A stretch of DNA of 64,000 nt from positions 806,001-870,000 of the forward strand of contig DAJPHG010000001.1 of NCBI GenBank assembly GCA_025992315.1, in the 5' to 3' direction. Of this stretch, positions 41,644-50,433 are shown one piece after another. Made by a program: the position numbers and the translations under genes. Each line of letters starts with the position of its first letter. The stretch's first letter is position 1. The notes under the pieces are model-generated. The model was not told the DNA's origin. It ran no database searches and saw only the letters and a list, made by a program, of their open reading frames with translations. Source of the DNA: HGM10766 sp900757295. GTDB taxonomy: Bacteria > Bacillota_I > Bacilli_A > RF39 > UBA660.

Positions 41644-44220
41644 ATGAAAAAAATAATATTAGTGGACGGTAATAATTTAATGTTTAGAAGTTATTATGCT
41701 ACAGCTTATTCTAGAAGTATAATGCGTAATTCTAAAGATTTTCCAACGAATGCTTTATATGGTTTTGTTTCTATGATAAATAAAATTATTGATGAAGAAA
41801 ACCCAGAATACATGGCAGTTGCTTTTGATATTGGAAAAAATTTTAGAAAAGATAAATATCAAGATTATAAAGCTGGAAGACATGAAACTCCTCAAGATTT
41901 AAAATTACAAATGCCTGTTGCTAGAGAAATACTTGATAAAATGGGAATTAAACATTTTGAATTGGAGCCATATGAAGCAGATGATATAATTGGAACATTG
42001 GCTAAAATGGCAGATAATGATCCGGATTTTGATGCTACAATAGTTTCTTCAGATCGAGACTTATTACAATTAATTAGTGATGTAGTAGATGTTAAACTTT
42101 TAAAACAAAAAGGTCATATTAGATATAATCCTCAAACTTTTTATGAAGATTACAAAATTGCTCCAATAAATATTATTGATTTAAAAGCTCTTGCAGGTGA
42201 TTCATCCGATAACATTCCTGGAGTTAAAGGAGTAGGCGAGAAAACTGCTTTAACATTACTTCAAAAATATACAACATTAGAAAATATATATGATCATATT
42301 GATGAAATAAAAGGAAAGTTACAAGAAAAATTAATTAATGATAAAGATAATGCCTTTTTTTCTAAAGAAATAGCAACTATTTATAGAGATGTTCCATTAA
42401 ATATAAAAGACTTAGAAGATATAACTTATGAAAAGAATTTTAACAAAGAATTATACGATTTATTTGTGGAACTAGAATTTTATTCTTTTATTAAAAATTC
42501 TGAAAAAGATAAAAATACAAGTTCATCCGTTGAATTTACAAAATTAGATAATCTTGAAAATTTAGTTTTAGAAGATAAAATATCTTTATATATAGAATGT
42601 GATGATGTTAATTATCATACTGCCAATATTATAAGTGTAGCAGTTAGTGATAGTCAAAATAATTATTTAATAAATCCAGAACAAATAAAAGAATTATTTC
42701 AAATAATAGATGGTAAAGAAATTTATACATATGATTTAAAGAAAAATATAGTTTTATTAAAAAAATATAATATAAATATTGCTAATTGCCAATTTGATAC
42801 TATGATAGCTTCTTCTTTATTATATGATAATCTAAAAGAAGATATTGCTTATTATATGAATAATAAAAATGTTGATGTTCCTTTTTATGAAAATTTAAAA
42901 AAAGGTAATTTTTCTATAGATGTATTAGAAAAAACTACACCTTTAAAAGCAAGATTTATTTATGATACTCATGATGAATTAATAAATGAACTTGAAAATA
43001 ATCAGATGTTAGATTTATTTATTAAAACTGAAATGCCTTTATCAAAAGTTTTAGCTAAAATGGAATTAGAAGGTGTTAAAGTAAATTTAGATGTTTTACT
43101 AGCAATGAAAAAAGAAGTCCAAGAAAAAATAGACATAATATCAGATGAAATATATGAAATGGCAGGAAAAACATTTAATATTTCTTCTCCAAAACAGCTT
43201 GGTGAAGTATTATTTGATGATTTAGGTTTGCCATTTGGTAAAAGAAATGTTAAAGGGTATAAAACTGATATAAAGGTTTTACATAAATTAATGGATTATC
43301 ATCCAATTATTAATAAAATCATGGAATATCGTAATTTAACTAAGTTAATGAATACTTATATTGATGGCCTTCCTAATTTTATTTTAGAAGATGGTAAAAT
43401 ACATACAATTTATACACAAACTTTAACTAGAACAGGACGATTGTCATCAATTCTGCCTAATTTACAGAATATTCCAACACGTGATCAAGAAGGTAAAAAA
43501 ATTAGAAAAGCATTTATACCAGTAAATGATTTATTCTTAAGTGCAGATTATTCTCAAATAGAATTACGTTTACTTGCTCATATTTCAGGCTCTAAAGAAT
43601 TACAAGATGCTTTTATTAATGGTCAAGATATTCATAAAAAAGTAGCTGCTGATATATTTGGGGTAGAAGAAAAGGATGTTTCTAAAGAAATGCGTTCTAC
43701 TGCTAAAGCTGTTATCTTTGGTATAGTTTATGGTATTAGTGGTTTTGGCTTAGGAGAAAATTTAAGTATTAATGCTAAAGAAGCAAAAACATTTATAGAT
43801 AAGTATTTAGAACTTTATCCAGGTGTAAAAAAATATATGGATAATATAGTTAAAGAAGCATATGAAAAGGGATATGTAAAAACTTTATTTGATCGTAAAA
43901 GAAATATAGATGAATTAAAATCAAAAGTTTATCAAGTTCGTAGTGCTGGTGAAAGAATAGCTTTAAATACTCCAATTCAAGGAACTAGTGCTGATATAAT
44001 TAAAATGGCAATGGTTAAAATTGATCGTGAATTTACTAAACTAAATATAAAAAGTAAAATGATTTTACAAGTTCATGACGAATTAATTTTTGATATAAAA
44101 TTAGCAGAAAAAGAACAAGTTGAAAGTATTGTTAAAGATATAATGGAAAACATTGTTAGTCTATCAGTTCCATTAAAAGCTAGTGCAGATTATGGTACTG
44201 ATTGGTATGAAACGAAATAA
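41644..44220 (+). CDS. polA: DNA polymerase I
   Basis: This 858-residue family A polymerase has an N-terminal 5'-3' exonuclease (LVDGNNLMFRSYYA, FDIGKNFRKDKY, SSDRDLLQL, GDSSDNIPGVKGVGEKTA). The polymerase core has SADYSQIELRLLAHI, the O-helix RSTAKAVIFGIVYGISGFGL and motif C LQVHDELIF. The middle domain keeps an exonuclease-like outline but not the full set of acidic catalytic residues, as in other Bacilli, so proofreading is unlikely. mutM follows 20 bases later, a common pairing for repair synthesis. Confidence 0.97.
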   Translation: MKKIILVDGNNLMFRSYYATAYSRSIMRNSKDFPTNALYGFVSMINKIIDEENPEYMAVAFDIGKNFRKDKYQDYKAGRHETPQDLKLQMPVAREILDKMGIKHFELEPYEADDIIGTLAKMADNDPDFDATIVSSDRDLLQLISDVVDVKLLKQKGHIRYNPQTFYEDYKIAPINIIDLKALAGDSSDNIPGVKGVGEKTALTLLQKYTTLENIYDHIDEIKGKLQEKLINDKDNAFFSKEIATIYRDVPLNIKDLEDITYEKNFNKELYDLFVELEFYSFIKNSEKDKNTSSSVEFTKLDNLENLVLEDKISLYIECDDVNYHTANIISVAVSDSQNNYLINPEQIKELFQIIDGKEIYTYDLKKNIVLLKKYNINIANCQFDTMIASSLLYDNLKEDIAYYMNNKNVDVPFYENLKKGNFSIDVLEKTTPLKARFIYDTHDELINELENNQMLDLFIKTEMPLSKVLAKMELEGVKVNLDVLLAMKKEVQEKIDIISDEIYEMAGKTFNISSPKQLGEVLFDDLGLPFGKRNVKGYKTDIKVLHKLMDYHPIINKIMEYRNLTKLMNTYIDGLPNFILEDGKIHTIYTQTLTRTGRLSSILPNLQNIPTRDQEGKKIRKAFIPVNDLFLSADYSQIELRLLAHISGSKELQDAFINGQDIHKKVAADIFGVEEKDVSKEMRSTAKAVIFGIVYGISGFGLGENLSINAKEAKTFIDKYLELYPGVKKYMDNIVKEAYEKGYVKTLFDRKRNIDELKSKVYQVRSAGERIALNTPIQGTSADIIKMAMVKIDREFTKLNIKSKMILQVHDELIFDIKLAEKEQVESIVKDIMENIVSLSVPLKASADYGTDWYETK

Positions 44221-44240
44221 TTATTTAGAAGGTGATAATT

Positions 44241-45059
44241 ATGCCTGAAATAGCAGAAGTAGAAACAGTAAGAAATACATTGAAAAAGCAAATATTGCAT
44301 AAAAGAATAGTAGATGTAAATGTATTATATTCTAAAATGATTGAGTCAGATGTAGATGAATTTAAAGAAAAACTAATAAATGAAGAGTTTGTTGATATTA
44401 AAAGAAGAGGCAAATGGCTTATATTTGAAACTACTAATTATTATTTGCTTTCTCATTTAAGAATGGAAGGAAAATTCTTTTTAAAAAGTGCTAAAGATGA
44501 GATAGTTAAACATGAACATATAATAATTACATTTGATGATGATACCCAATTAAGATATCATGATACAAGAAAATTTGGCAGAATGAACTTAATTAATAAA
44601 GAAGATTTATATAATGTTGAGGGTATAAAAAAACAAGGTGAAGAACCTTTTAGCAAGAATTTAACTAAAGAATATTTATTATCTAAATTACAAAATAAAA
44701 GACTAGCTATTAAAACTTTATTATTAGACCAAACTATAATTAGTGGTTTAGGAAATATTTATGCAAATGAAGTTTTATTTGCTGCAAAGATAAATCCATT
44801 TAAATCAGGTGGTAAAATAACTATTGATGAATGTCAAAGAATAATAGATGCGGCTAATAAGATAATTAAAGAAGCTATAAAAATGGGTGGAACTACAATT
44901 AAAAGTTACACTTCATCTCTAGGAGTTACTGGAAAGTTTCAACAAAAACTGAATGTTCATAAAAGAGAGAATGAAAAATGTAAAGTATGCGGTGCTTTAA
45001 TTAAGAAAGCTAAAATAAATGGTCGAAGTACATATTACTGTGAAAATTGTCAGAAATAA
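44241..45059 (+). CDS. mutM: Formamidopyrimidine-DNA glycosylase
   Basis: This 272-residue enzyme starts MPEIAEVETV, so proline 2 is the catalytic nucleophile after Met removal. The usual 'LPEVE' is IAEVE here. LSHLRMEGKF carries the conserved lysine-region loop, LLDQTIISGLGNIYANE is the helix-two-turn-helix, and the zinc finger is CKVCG...YYCENCQ. It removes 8-oxoguanine and cleaves the strand. The start at 44241 is required for Pro2, and GGTGAT supports it; a frame start at 44232 would bury the proline. Confidence 0.95.
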   Translation: MPEIAEVETVRNTLKKQILHKRIVDVNVLYSKMIESDVDEFKEKLINEEFVDIKRRGKWLIFETTNYYLLSHLRMEGKFFLKSAKDEIVKHEHIIITFDDDTQLRYHDTRKFGRMNLINKEDLYNVEGIKKQGEEPFSKNLTKEYLLSKLQNKRLAIKTLLLDQTIISGLGNIYANEVLFAAKINPFKSGGKITIDECQRIIDAANKIIKEAIKMGGTTIKSYTSSLGVTGKFQQKLNVHKRENEKCKVCGALIKKAKINGRSTYYCENCQK

Positions 45060-45060
45060 C

Positions 45061-45089
45061 TTGTAAATATTAATAAGCTATTTTATAAT
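45061..45089 (+). promoter_or_regulatory. Promoter of a very small transcription unit
   Basis: TTGTAA (45061-45066) and a perfect TATAAT (45084-45089) are exactly 17 bases apart, starting right after mutM. The predicted transcript of about 100 bases ends at the terminator at 45173-45196. Confidence 0.65.
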
Positions 45090-45129
45090 ATATTTGGTTT
45101 TAGTGATTAAATTGAAAAGAGGTATATAT

Positions 45130-45171
45130 ATGTATTATAATGGTGGAGACGAAGACGAAGTTTATTTCTAA
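45130..45171 (+). CDS. 13-residue acidic micro-ORF
   Basis: The ORF encodes MYYNGGDEDEVYF and stops with TAA. A ribosome site GAGG lies about eight bases upstream. It has its own promoter (45061-45089), and a strong terminator begins two bases after its stop. It is flanked by large core genes and is not a leader of the next gene, because the terminator intervenes. The peptide is very acidic with aromatic ends. It may be a genuine microprotein, or the transcript may be a small RNA in which the ORF is incidental. Confidence 0.5.
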   Translation: MYYNGGDEDEVYF

Positions 45172-45172
45172 T

Positions 45173-45196
45173 AGATTCTATTAAGAATCTTTTTTT
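45173..45196 (+). terminator. Intrinsic terminator of the micro-ORF unit
   Basis: AGATTCT and AGAATCT pair around ATTA, followed by seven T. Confidence 0.85.
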
Positions 45197-45221
45197 ATGG
45201 TATAATTATATAGGTGATTGG

Positions 45222-47669
45222 ATGAAAAAGTATAGAAATTATTTAATTATAATATTGTATGGCCTAGTATTAACTATATTGTTAGTGGGTTTAACTAATG
45301 TATATGGATCTAAAACTGATTTTATTAATCAACATACTGTTATTCCTCAATATTTTAGACAAATATTTTATCAAACCAAAAATTTGTTACCTAATTTTGT
45401 TTTTAATTTAGGGGCAGGACAAAATATATTTAATTATAGTTATTATGGTTTATTGAGTCCTATAATTTTAATATCTTATTTGTTACCATTTGTTAAAATG
45501 AGTACTTATATTATGGTAGCTAGTGTAATATTATATTTGGCAAGTGGAATACTAATGTATATATTTTTAAAAAATAATAAGTTTGATGAAAAAATATCTT
45601 TGTTTTCAGCACTACTTTTATTATGTACTGCTCCTTTAACATTTCATTTTCATCATCATATTATGTTTGTTTGGTATTTACCATTTTTAATTTTAAGTTT
45701 AATTGGAGTAGATAAATATTTAAATAAAAATAAATCTTTGTTATTAATTATTAGTATTTTCTTAATAATAATGACTAATTATTATTATAGTATTCCTTCA
45801 ATAATAGTTATTTTAATATATGGCGTTTATAAATTATTACAAAAACAAACTGAATTTAACTTAAAGTTATTTATTCATGATATACTAGCAGCTTCTATTA
45901 GAATAATAATACCAGTTTTAATGTCTTGCATAATTCTTCTTCCAACATTATACGTTTTAAAAAATTCAAGTAGAGTAGATGCGCAATCTTTAAAAGTATT
46001 AGAACTATTTATATCAAATTTAAATGAAACATTTTATTCTTCATTTAATACTGGTTTAAATTTAATGTTTTTACTTTGCCCAATTGGTTTGTTATTTACT
46101 AAAAAAAGAAATAAAAGTGAGTTATTTTTAAGTATAATTATTTTGATAAGTTTTTTATGTCCATTATTTATGTATACTTTAAATGGTATGCTTTATATTA
46201 GAGGAAAAGTGTTAATTCCTTTTGTAATATTATATATATATTTATTTGCTAAATTTATATTAAACTTAAAAAATGGTAATATAAATTTAAAATATTTTAT
46301 AATAACTAGTGTATGTTTAATATTAATATTACTATTATTAAACTTTAATATAAAACTAGCTTTATTAGTTATTATAGATTTAATTGTAAGTATTTTAAGT
46401 ATTATTATTTTTGCTAAATATAAAAAATATATTTATATTTTCTTACCAACACTATTATTCATAGTATGTATTAGTTTTTCTAATAATAATGGTGAAAATT
46501 ATATTAATAAAGATCTTTATAAAGAAATTAATAGTTATTCTATAAATAACTTATTAGATATTAATGATAATAGTTTATATAGAGTAAATGATTATAATTA
46601 TAAATTAACAAATATTAATAAATTTAATGACAAAAATATTTATACTACAAGTATTTATTCTTCAAGTTTTAATAAGTATTATCATGATTTTTATCATTTT
46701 AATTCGGGAAATAATATTATTTTTCGTAATATTTTAATGACTGGTGGAGAAGACAACGCTTTGTTTAATAACTTTATGGGCATAAAATATGTTGTAAGTA
46801 AAAATAATATAAAAAATTATAAATTGATAAAACGAGAAAATGGTAATAAGTTATATTATAATGATCAAGCTTTTCCCTTATTATATACTACTTCTAATGT
46901 TGGGTCTTATAAAACTTATAAGCAAAAAGAGTTTCCTTATAATCTAGAATATATGTTATTTAATCCTGTTGTAAATATAAATGAAAATATAGATTATCAA
47001 AGTAATATAAAAGAATTATCTTTGAATTTAAATGATGAATATGATTTAGATATAAAAAAAGATAAACAAGATTATGTATATAAATTGAATGAAACTATAA
47101 AAGATAAAATCTTAATTATTTCTTTTGATATGAATTACAGTGATACTTGTAGTAATCAAGATACAACTGTAACTATTAATGGCGTGAAAAATAAGCTTAC
47201 TTGTAAAGAATGGCGCTATTATAATCAAAATAAGAATTTTAAATATGTTATTTCTAATTTTGATAGTTTAGATAAATTAAAAATAACACTGACAAAAGGT
47301 AGATATAAAATTAGTAATATAAAAGCTTATACAATGAACAATACAATGAAAAAATATACATCTTTAGATAATATTAAAATAAATCAAAAAAATAGCACAA
47401 TAACAGCTAGTACTGATTTAAAAAATAACGGTTATGTTATTACTAGTATTCCATATGATGAAGGATTTGAAGTTTATATAGACAATAAAAAATGTGAAAT
47501 AGAAAAAGTTAATACAGCTTTTTTAGGATTTAAAATTAATAAAGGAAAGCATACAATAAAAATAAAATATAAAAGTCCATTATTAAACTATGGATATATA
47601 TTATCTGGTTGTGGTTTAATAGCATTGATTACATTATTTATATTTGAATATAGAAAAAATAATACTTAA
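45222..47669 (+). CDS. YfhO-family membrane protein (GT-C glycosyltransferase type)
   Basis: This 815-residue protein has about twelve to thirteen N-terminal helices, a long external domain (about residues 430-785) and one last helix. The opening pattern with LTNVYGSKTDFINQHT and NFVFNLGAGQNIFNYSYYGLLSPI is the YfhO signature, with an acidic residue in the first external loop. YfhO proteins add sugars to lipoteichoic acid or other surface polymers using a lipid-linked donor. Here it is an orphan gene away from the glycan locus. Confidence 0.88.
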   Translation: MKKYRNYLIIILYGLVLTILLVGLTNVYGSKTDFINQHTVIPQYFRQIFYQTKNLLPNFVFNLGAGQNIFNYSYYGLLSPIILISYLLPFVKMSTYIMVASVILYLASGILMYIFLKNNKFDEKISLFSALLLLCTAPLTFHFHHHIMFVWYLPFLILSLIGVDKYLNKNKSLLLIISIFLIIMTNYYYSIPSIIVILIYGVYKLLQKQTEFNLKLFIHDILAASIRIIIPVLMSCIILLPTLYVLKNSSRVDAQSLKVLELFISNLNETFYSSFNTGLNLMFLLCPIGLLFTKKRNKSELFLSIIILISFLCPLFMYTLNGMLYIRGKVLIPFVILYIYLFAKFILNLKNGNINLKYFIITSVCLILILLLLNFNIKLALLVIIDLIVSILSIIIFAKYKKYIYIFLPTLLFIVCISFSNNNGENYINKDLYKEINSYSINNLLDINDNSLYRVNDYNYKLTNINKFNDKNIYTTSIYSSSFNKYYHDFYHFNSGNNIIFRNILMTGGEDNALFNNFMGIKYVVSKNNIKNYKLIKRENGNKLYYNDQAFPLLYTTSNVGSYKTYKQKEFPYNLEYMLFNPVVNINENIDYQSNIKELSLNLNDEYDLDIKKDKQDYVYKLNETIKDKILIISFDMNYSDTCSNQDTTVTINGVKNKLTCKEWRYYNQNKNFKYVISNFDSLDKLKITLTKGRYKISNIKAYTMNNTMKKYTSLDNIKINQKNSTITASTDLKNNGYVITSIPYDEGFEVYIDNKKCEIEKVNTAFLGFKINKGKHTIKIKYKSPLLNYGYILSGCGLIALITLFIFEYRKNNT

Positions 47670-47684
47670 TTGTATTATTTTTTT
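47658..47684. terminator. Convergent terminator between yfhO-like and tmcAL
   Basis: AATAATAC and GTATTATT pair around TTAATT with T after. It overlaps the end of the yfhO-like gene and reaches the end of the minus-strand gene. Confidence 0.75.
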
Positions 47685-48784
47685 ATTGGTTTATTTTTTA
47701 TTTCAAAATCTCTTTCTTTACTTTCAGTAATTAAATCATATAATATTACAGCGTTATGTTCTATTTTATAAGTAGTGCTTTCTTTTTCTGGCTTAAGAGG
47801 GATTGTAATATTTTTTTTAATTTTTTTTAAATAATTTTGACCATTATGATTAAAACCTAATATTTTTATGTATTGAATAGCAGTTAAATTATCATTCTTT
47901 TTAAAATCTAATAAAATATGAATTAACATTCTTTTTAATTTGTTGTAAGTATATCTTTTTGATTTTATAAGAGTAATAAAATCATCTATATTTTTTGCAT
48001 TATTTATTTCTTTTTTTAGCTTATTTTCGATTCCTTCATCAACATCTAAATAAATATTTAAATTGTCACAAGTATTAATTTTATATTTTAATAATGAAAA
48101 TAAAAGCTTATAGTTAATTGTTAATATTTTATTTTGAGATGAAGATGGTAGATAAGTACTTATATCTAAATTATCTTTGATTTTATTTCTAATATTGGAA
48201 GCACTAATTATGGTATTATTACTTTTAATATCATGATAATCATTAGTTCTTTTAATACATTCAAATTCGATATTGCTATTAATTTGCTTAATAGCTTTAA
48301 TATAAGAGATTGCTAATAAATCATTTGGGTTATTATAATTAAATTTGATATGTAAAGTTTTAGCAAGTGCAGTAGGATAGTTTAAACCTGATTTTAAATA
48401 TTCTTTAATAGAATCTTGATGATTATTTTTTAATTGTTCATCAGCAATATTTTCTAATATTTTGATGTTATTAGATTCACTACCAAAAATAATTTTATCA
48501 ACTTTAAAATAGTTTAATATTTCTATAGAATGATATGCAAATTTATCGGCGGATTGTGTGCCAAAAATTGCTGGTAATTCTAAAACTAAATCAATATTAT
48601 TATCTAAAGCTATTTCAGTTTTAGATTGTTTGCTTAAAATACTTGCTTCTCCTCGTTGCATAAAATAACCATTTACTACTAAAATTATTATTGAGTCTTT
48701 ATATAATTGTTTTATTTTATTTATATGATATAAATGACCATTATGAAATGGATTGTATTCACATATTATGCCGATTACTTGCAT
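47675..48784 (-). CDS. tmcAL: tRNA(Met) cytidine acetate ligase
   Basis: This 369-residue protein (YlbM) begins VIGIICEYNPFHNGHLYHI, a nucleotidyltransferase fold with the HxGH motif, followed by NGYFMQRGEASILSKQSK. ASNIRNKIKDNLD appears in the middle. It uses acetate and ATP to make N4-acetylcytidine at the wobble base of elongator tRNA-Met. GGTGATTAG before the ATG at 48784 supports that start. It diverges from yceD-rpmF, which sit with ylbM in Bacillus too. Confidence 0.93.
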   Translation of the reverse strand: MQVIGIICEYNPFHNGHLYHINKIKQLYKDSIIILVVNGYFMQRGEASILSKQSKTEIALDNNIDLVLELPAIFGTQSADKFAYHSIEILNYFKVDKIIFGSESNNIKILENIADEQLKNNHQDSIKEYLKSGLNYPTALAKTLHIKFNYNNPNDLLAISYIKAIKQINSNIEFECIKRTNDYHDIKSNNTIISASNIRNKIKDNLDISTYLPSSSQNKILTINYKLLFSLLKYKINTCDNLNIYLDVDEGIENKLKKEINNAKNIDDFITLIKSKRYTYNKLKRMLIHILLDFKKNDNLTAIQYIKILGFNHNGQNYLKKIKKNITIPLKPEKESTTYKIEHNAVILYDLITESKERDFEIKNKPIKK

Positions 48785-48859
48785 ACTAATCACCAAATTT
48801 AGTTTAACATTATTTGCAAAAAAGATAAATACTTAGTATAATTAGAGCAGGTGATAAAT

Positions 48860-49342
48860 ATGGATATTGAGTTAAGTAAATTATCTAGTGCCAAATATAA
48901 TGTAGACCAAGATATCTCTTTTAATGAAGATGTTTATAAAGATACAGAGATAAAAGGATTAAAAAATATTCATGTTAATGGAACAATTAATTTTGATTTT
49001 GAAGATAATTTAATTATTAATTTAAAATTAACTGGCATAATGATGCTAATTGACTCTTATACATTAAATTTAGTTGATTATAAATTTTCTTGTGATATTG
49101 ATGAAAGTATTGATAATAAAGAGTTAAATTTACTAAAAGTTGTAAAAAATAATGAAAATATACTTGATATTAGTAGCATTTTATGGCAAAATATTGTATT
49201 GGAGGTCCCAATAAGTTATACTTTAGAAAAAGATCATAGTAATATTAAAGGTGAAGGTTGGGAACTAGTAGATGAAAAGAAAGAAAAAATCGATCCTAGA
49301 TTAGCTAAGTTAGCTGAGCTACTTGAGGAAGGGAAGGAGTGA
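48860..49342 (+). CDS. yceD: YceD/DUF177 family protein (23S rRNA accumulation)
   Basis: This 160-residue protein is of the DUF177 type: an acidic, beta-rich domain with CDIDESID, then LDISSILWQNIVLEVPIS near the end. YceD proteins usually lie immediately before rpmF, as here (start of rpmF four bases on), and affect 23S rRNA levels. AGGTGAT supports the ATG at 48860; the GTG at 48851 is within that site. Confidence 0.88.
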   Translation: MDIELSKLSSAKYNVDQDISFNEDVYKDTEIKGLKNIHVNGTINFDFEDNLIINLKLTGIMMLIDSYTLNLVDYKFSCDIDESIDNKELNLLKVVKNNENILDISSILWQNIVLEVPISYTLEKDHSNIKGEGWELVDEKKEKIDPRLAKLAELLEEGKE

Positions 49343-49346
49343 TTTT

Positions 49347-49541
49347 ATGGCAGTTCCATTTAGAAGAACAAGTAAGACTAAAAAAAGAATGCGTCGTACT
49401 CATTTAAAGAAAGAAGTAGGAGCAATTAGCACATGTCCTAAATGTGGAGAAACTTTAAGACCTCATCGTGCATGTTCTAAATGCGGTTATTATAAAGGTA
49501 AAGAAGTTATTAAACAACAAACTGAAGAAACTGAAAAATAG
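49347..49541 (+). CDS. rpmF: 50S ribosomal protein L32
   Basis: The 64 residues match L32: MAVPFRRTSKTKKRMRRTH, then two zinc cysteine pairs CPKCG and CSKCGYYKGKEV. The CxxC pairs mark the zinc-binding (C+) form. GGAAGGAG precedes the ATG at 49347; the earlier frame start at 49323 lies in yceD. It carries its own intrinsic terminator. Confidence 0.96.
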   Translation: MAVPFRRTSKTKKRMRRTHLKKEVGAISTCPKCGETLRPHRACSKCGYYKGKEVIKQQTEETEK

Positions 49542-49562
49542 TCATATCTCATGACTATTTTT
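49538..49562 (+). terminator. Intrinsic terminator after rpmF
   Basis: AATAGTCAT and ATGACTATT pair around ATCTC, followed by T. Confidence 0.85.
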
Positions 49563-49575
49563 CATATTATAAAAG

Positions 49576-49668
49576 TTGATTATTTGTAAATATTATTGTA
49601 TATTAAAAAAGGCTTAACTATATTGTTGAGCAATCTTATTTTAAACTCATATTTAATATGAGTTTTTT
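49576..49668 (+). promoter_or_regulatory. Plus-strand promoter and internal terminator overlapping the candidate RNA
   Basis: TTGATT (49576-49581), 17 bases, TATATT (49599-49604) predicts a start at 49611, the opposite end of the same structured element. The inner hairpin (about 49643-49664) is followed by six T on this strand, so a rightward transcript would end near 49668 unless read through to ylbD. This could be a leader attenuator for ylbD. Confidence 0.45.
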
Positions 49669-49721
49669 AATACCCAAAACCCCTTTTGTGTGATTGATAT
49701 AAAACGCTCTACAGCTAAGCC
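49603..49721 (-). ncRNA. Candidate structured small RNA, about 115 nt
   Basis: On the minus strand a promoter TTGCAA (49756-49751), 16 bases, then TATAAT (49734-49729) predicts a start near 49721. The transcript begins GGCTTAG-CTGTA-GAGC and ends GCTC-TATAG-TTAAGCC then six U, so its ends pair into a long closing stem (with a bulge). An inner hairpin AACTCATATT/AATATGAGTT lies in between. The closing stem plus U-tract acts as terminator. No open frame explains the conservation of both arms. I do not recognise the family. The plus strand also has a promoter facing inward, so the transcribed strand is not certain. Confidence 0.55.
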
Positions 49722-49806
49722 TGAAATAATTATAACATAATTTTTACATATTGCAAACATATTAATATATTTATAATAATTACATAAAATATATTGGTGA
49801 TGAAAA

Positions 49807-50157
49807 ATGGATAAAAAAGAGGAATTTAAACGTTTTGCTTCTTTACATCCTAGTTTGATTAAACATATAAAAAATAAAAGCATGACTTGGCAAAAGTTTT
49901 ATGAAATATATGATATCTATGGCGATAATCCAGATGCGTGGAGTGAATATATAGAAGATAATAGTTCATCAAGTAGTATTAAAAATATAAGTGATATGGT
50001 AAAAAATGTAGATATGGATTCAATTCAAAAACATATTAATACGGCTCAAAAAGCTTTAGGGTTTATTTCTGATTTAACTACTAAAAATCAAACACCATCA
50101 GTTAGTCCTAAGGGACCACTTAATCCTAGACCATTAAATAAATTCTTTGAGGATTAA
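49807..50157 (+). CDS. ylbD: YlbD-like protein
   Basis: This 116-residue protein matches the YlbD (putative coat protein) pattern: EEFKRFASLHPSLIKHIKNKSMTWQKFYEIYDIYG near its start (helical), then a serine-rich spacer and DMDSIQKHINTAQKALGFI. The Pro-rich tail SPKGPLNPRPLNK is unusual. In Bacillus it neighbours ylbE, as here. The coat role rests on annotation of homologues and may not apply outside spore formers. Confidence 0.72.
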   Translation: MDKKEEFKRFASLHPSLIKHIKNKSMTWQKFYEIYDIYGDNPDAWSEYIEDNSSSSSIKNISDMVKNVDMDSIQKHINTAQKALGFISDLTTKNQTPSVSPKGPLNPRPLNKFFED

Positions 50158-50158
50158 T

Positions 50159-50380
50159 ATGCAAAAGAGTTTACAAATAAAATTAAATGAAAACCCTAAA
50201 ATGAAAGAATATTTAAAATTAAATTCTAATTGGTATAAAGACTTAAATAGATCAGCCACTAATTATAAAAATTTTGAACAAACTATGAAAGATATATATA
50301 AACTAAGAACTACTGATAAAATAAATGATGCTTTAGAAAATATAGATTTGATAAGTAGTGTCTTAAATGTAATTAAGTAA
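50159..50380 (+). CDS. YlbE-like protein
   Basis: This 73-residue helical protein contains NSNWYKDLNRSATNYKNFEQ, close to the WYR-x-LSR-x-P pattern of YlbE, and follows ylbD at two bases as in Bacillus. GAGG lies six bases before the ATG at 50159. The function of YlbE is not established. Confidence 0.65.
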   Translation: MQKSLQIKLNENPKMKEYLKLNSNWYKDLNRSATNYKNFEQTMKDIYKLRTTDKINDALENIDLISSVLNVIK

Positions 50381-50409
50381 TTGATTTATCTTTTTTCATG
50401 TTATATAAT
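50381..50409 (+). promoter_or_regulatory. Promoter of the prepilin-like gene
   Basis: TTGATT (50381-50386), 17 bases, TATAAT (50404-50409) immediately after the YlbE-like gene. It predicts a start near 50416, just before the GGGAGAG ribosome site. Confidence 0.7.
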
Positions 50410-50433
50410 TGTAACATAGGGAGAGATCAATTT

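Noticed and set aside
49611..49721. On the minus strand the hairpin followed by TTTAAAATAAG looks like the repeat/anti-repeat of a Cas9 guide scaffold
   Set aside because: No CRISPR repeats or cas genes are in the window, and AT-rich hairpins give this look by chance. I kept it only as an unnamed structured RNA candidate.
49653..49883. Minus-strand open frame of 76 codons across the rpmF-ylbD gap
   Set aside because: It runs through a hairpin and the ylbD start and has no ribosome site. The region is better explained by a structured RNA.
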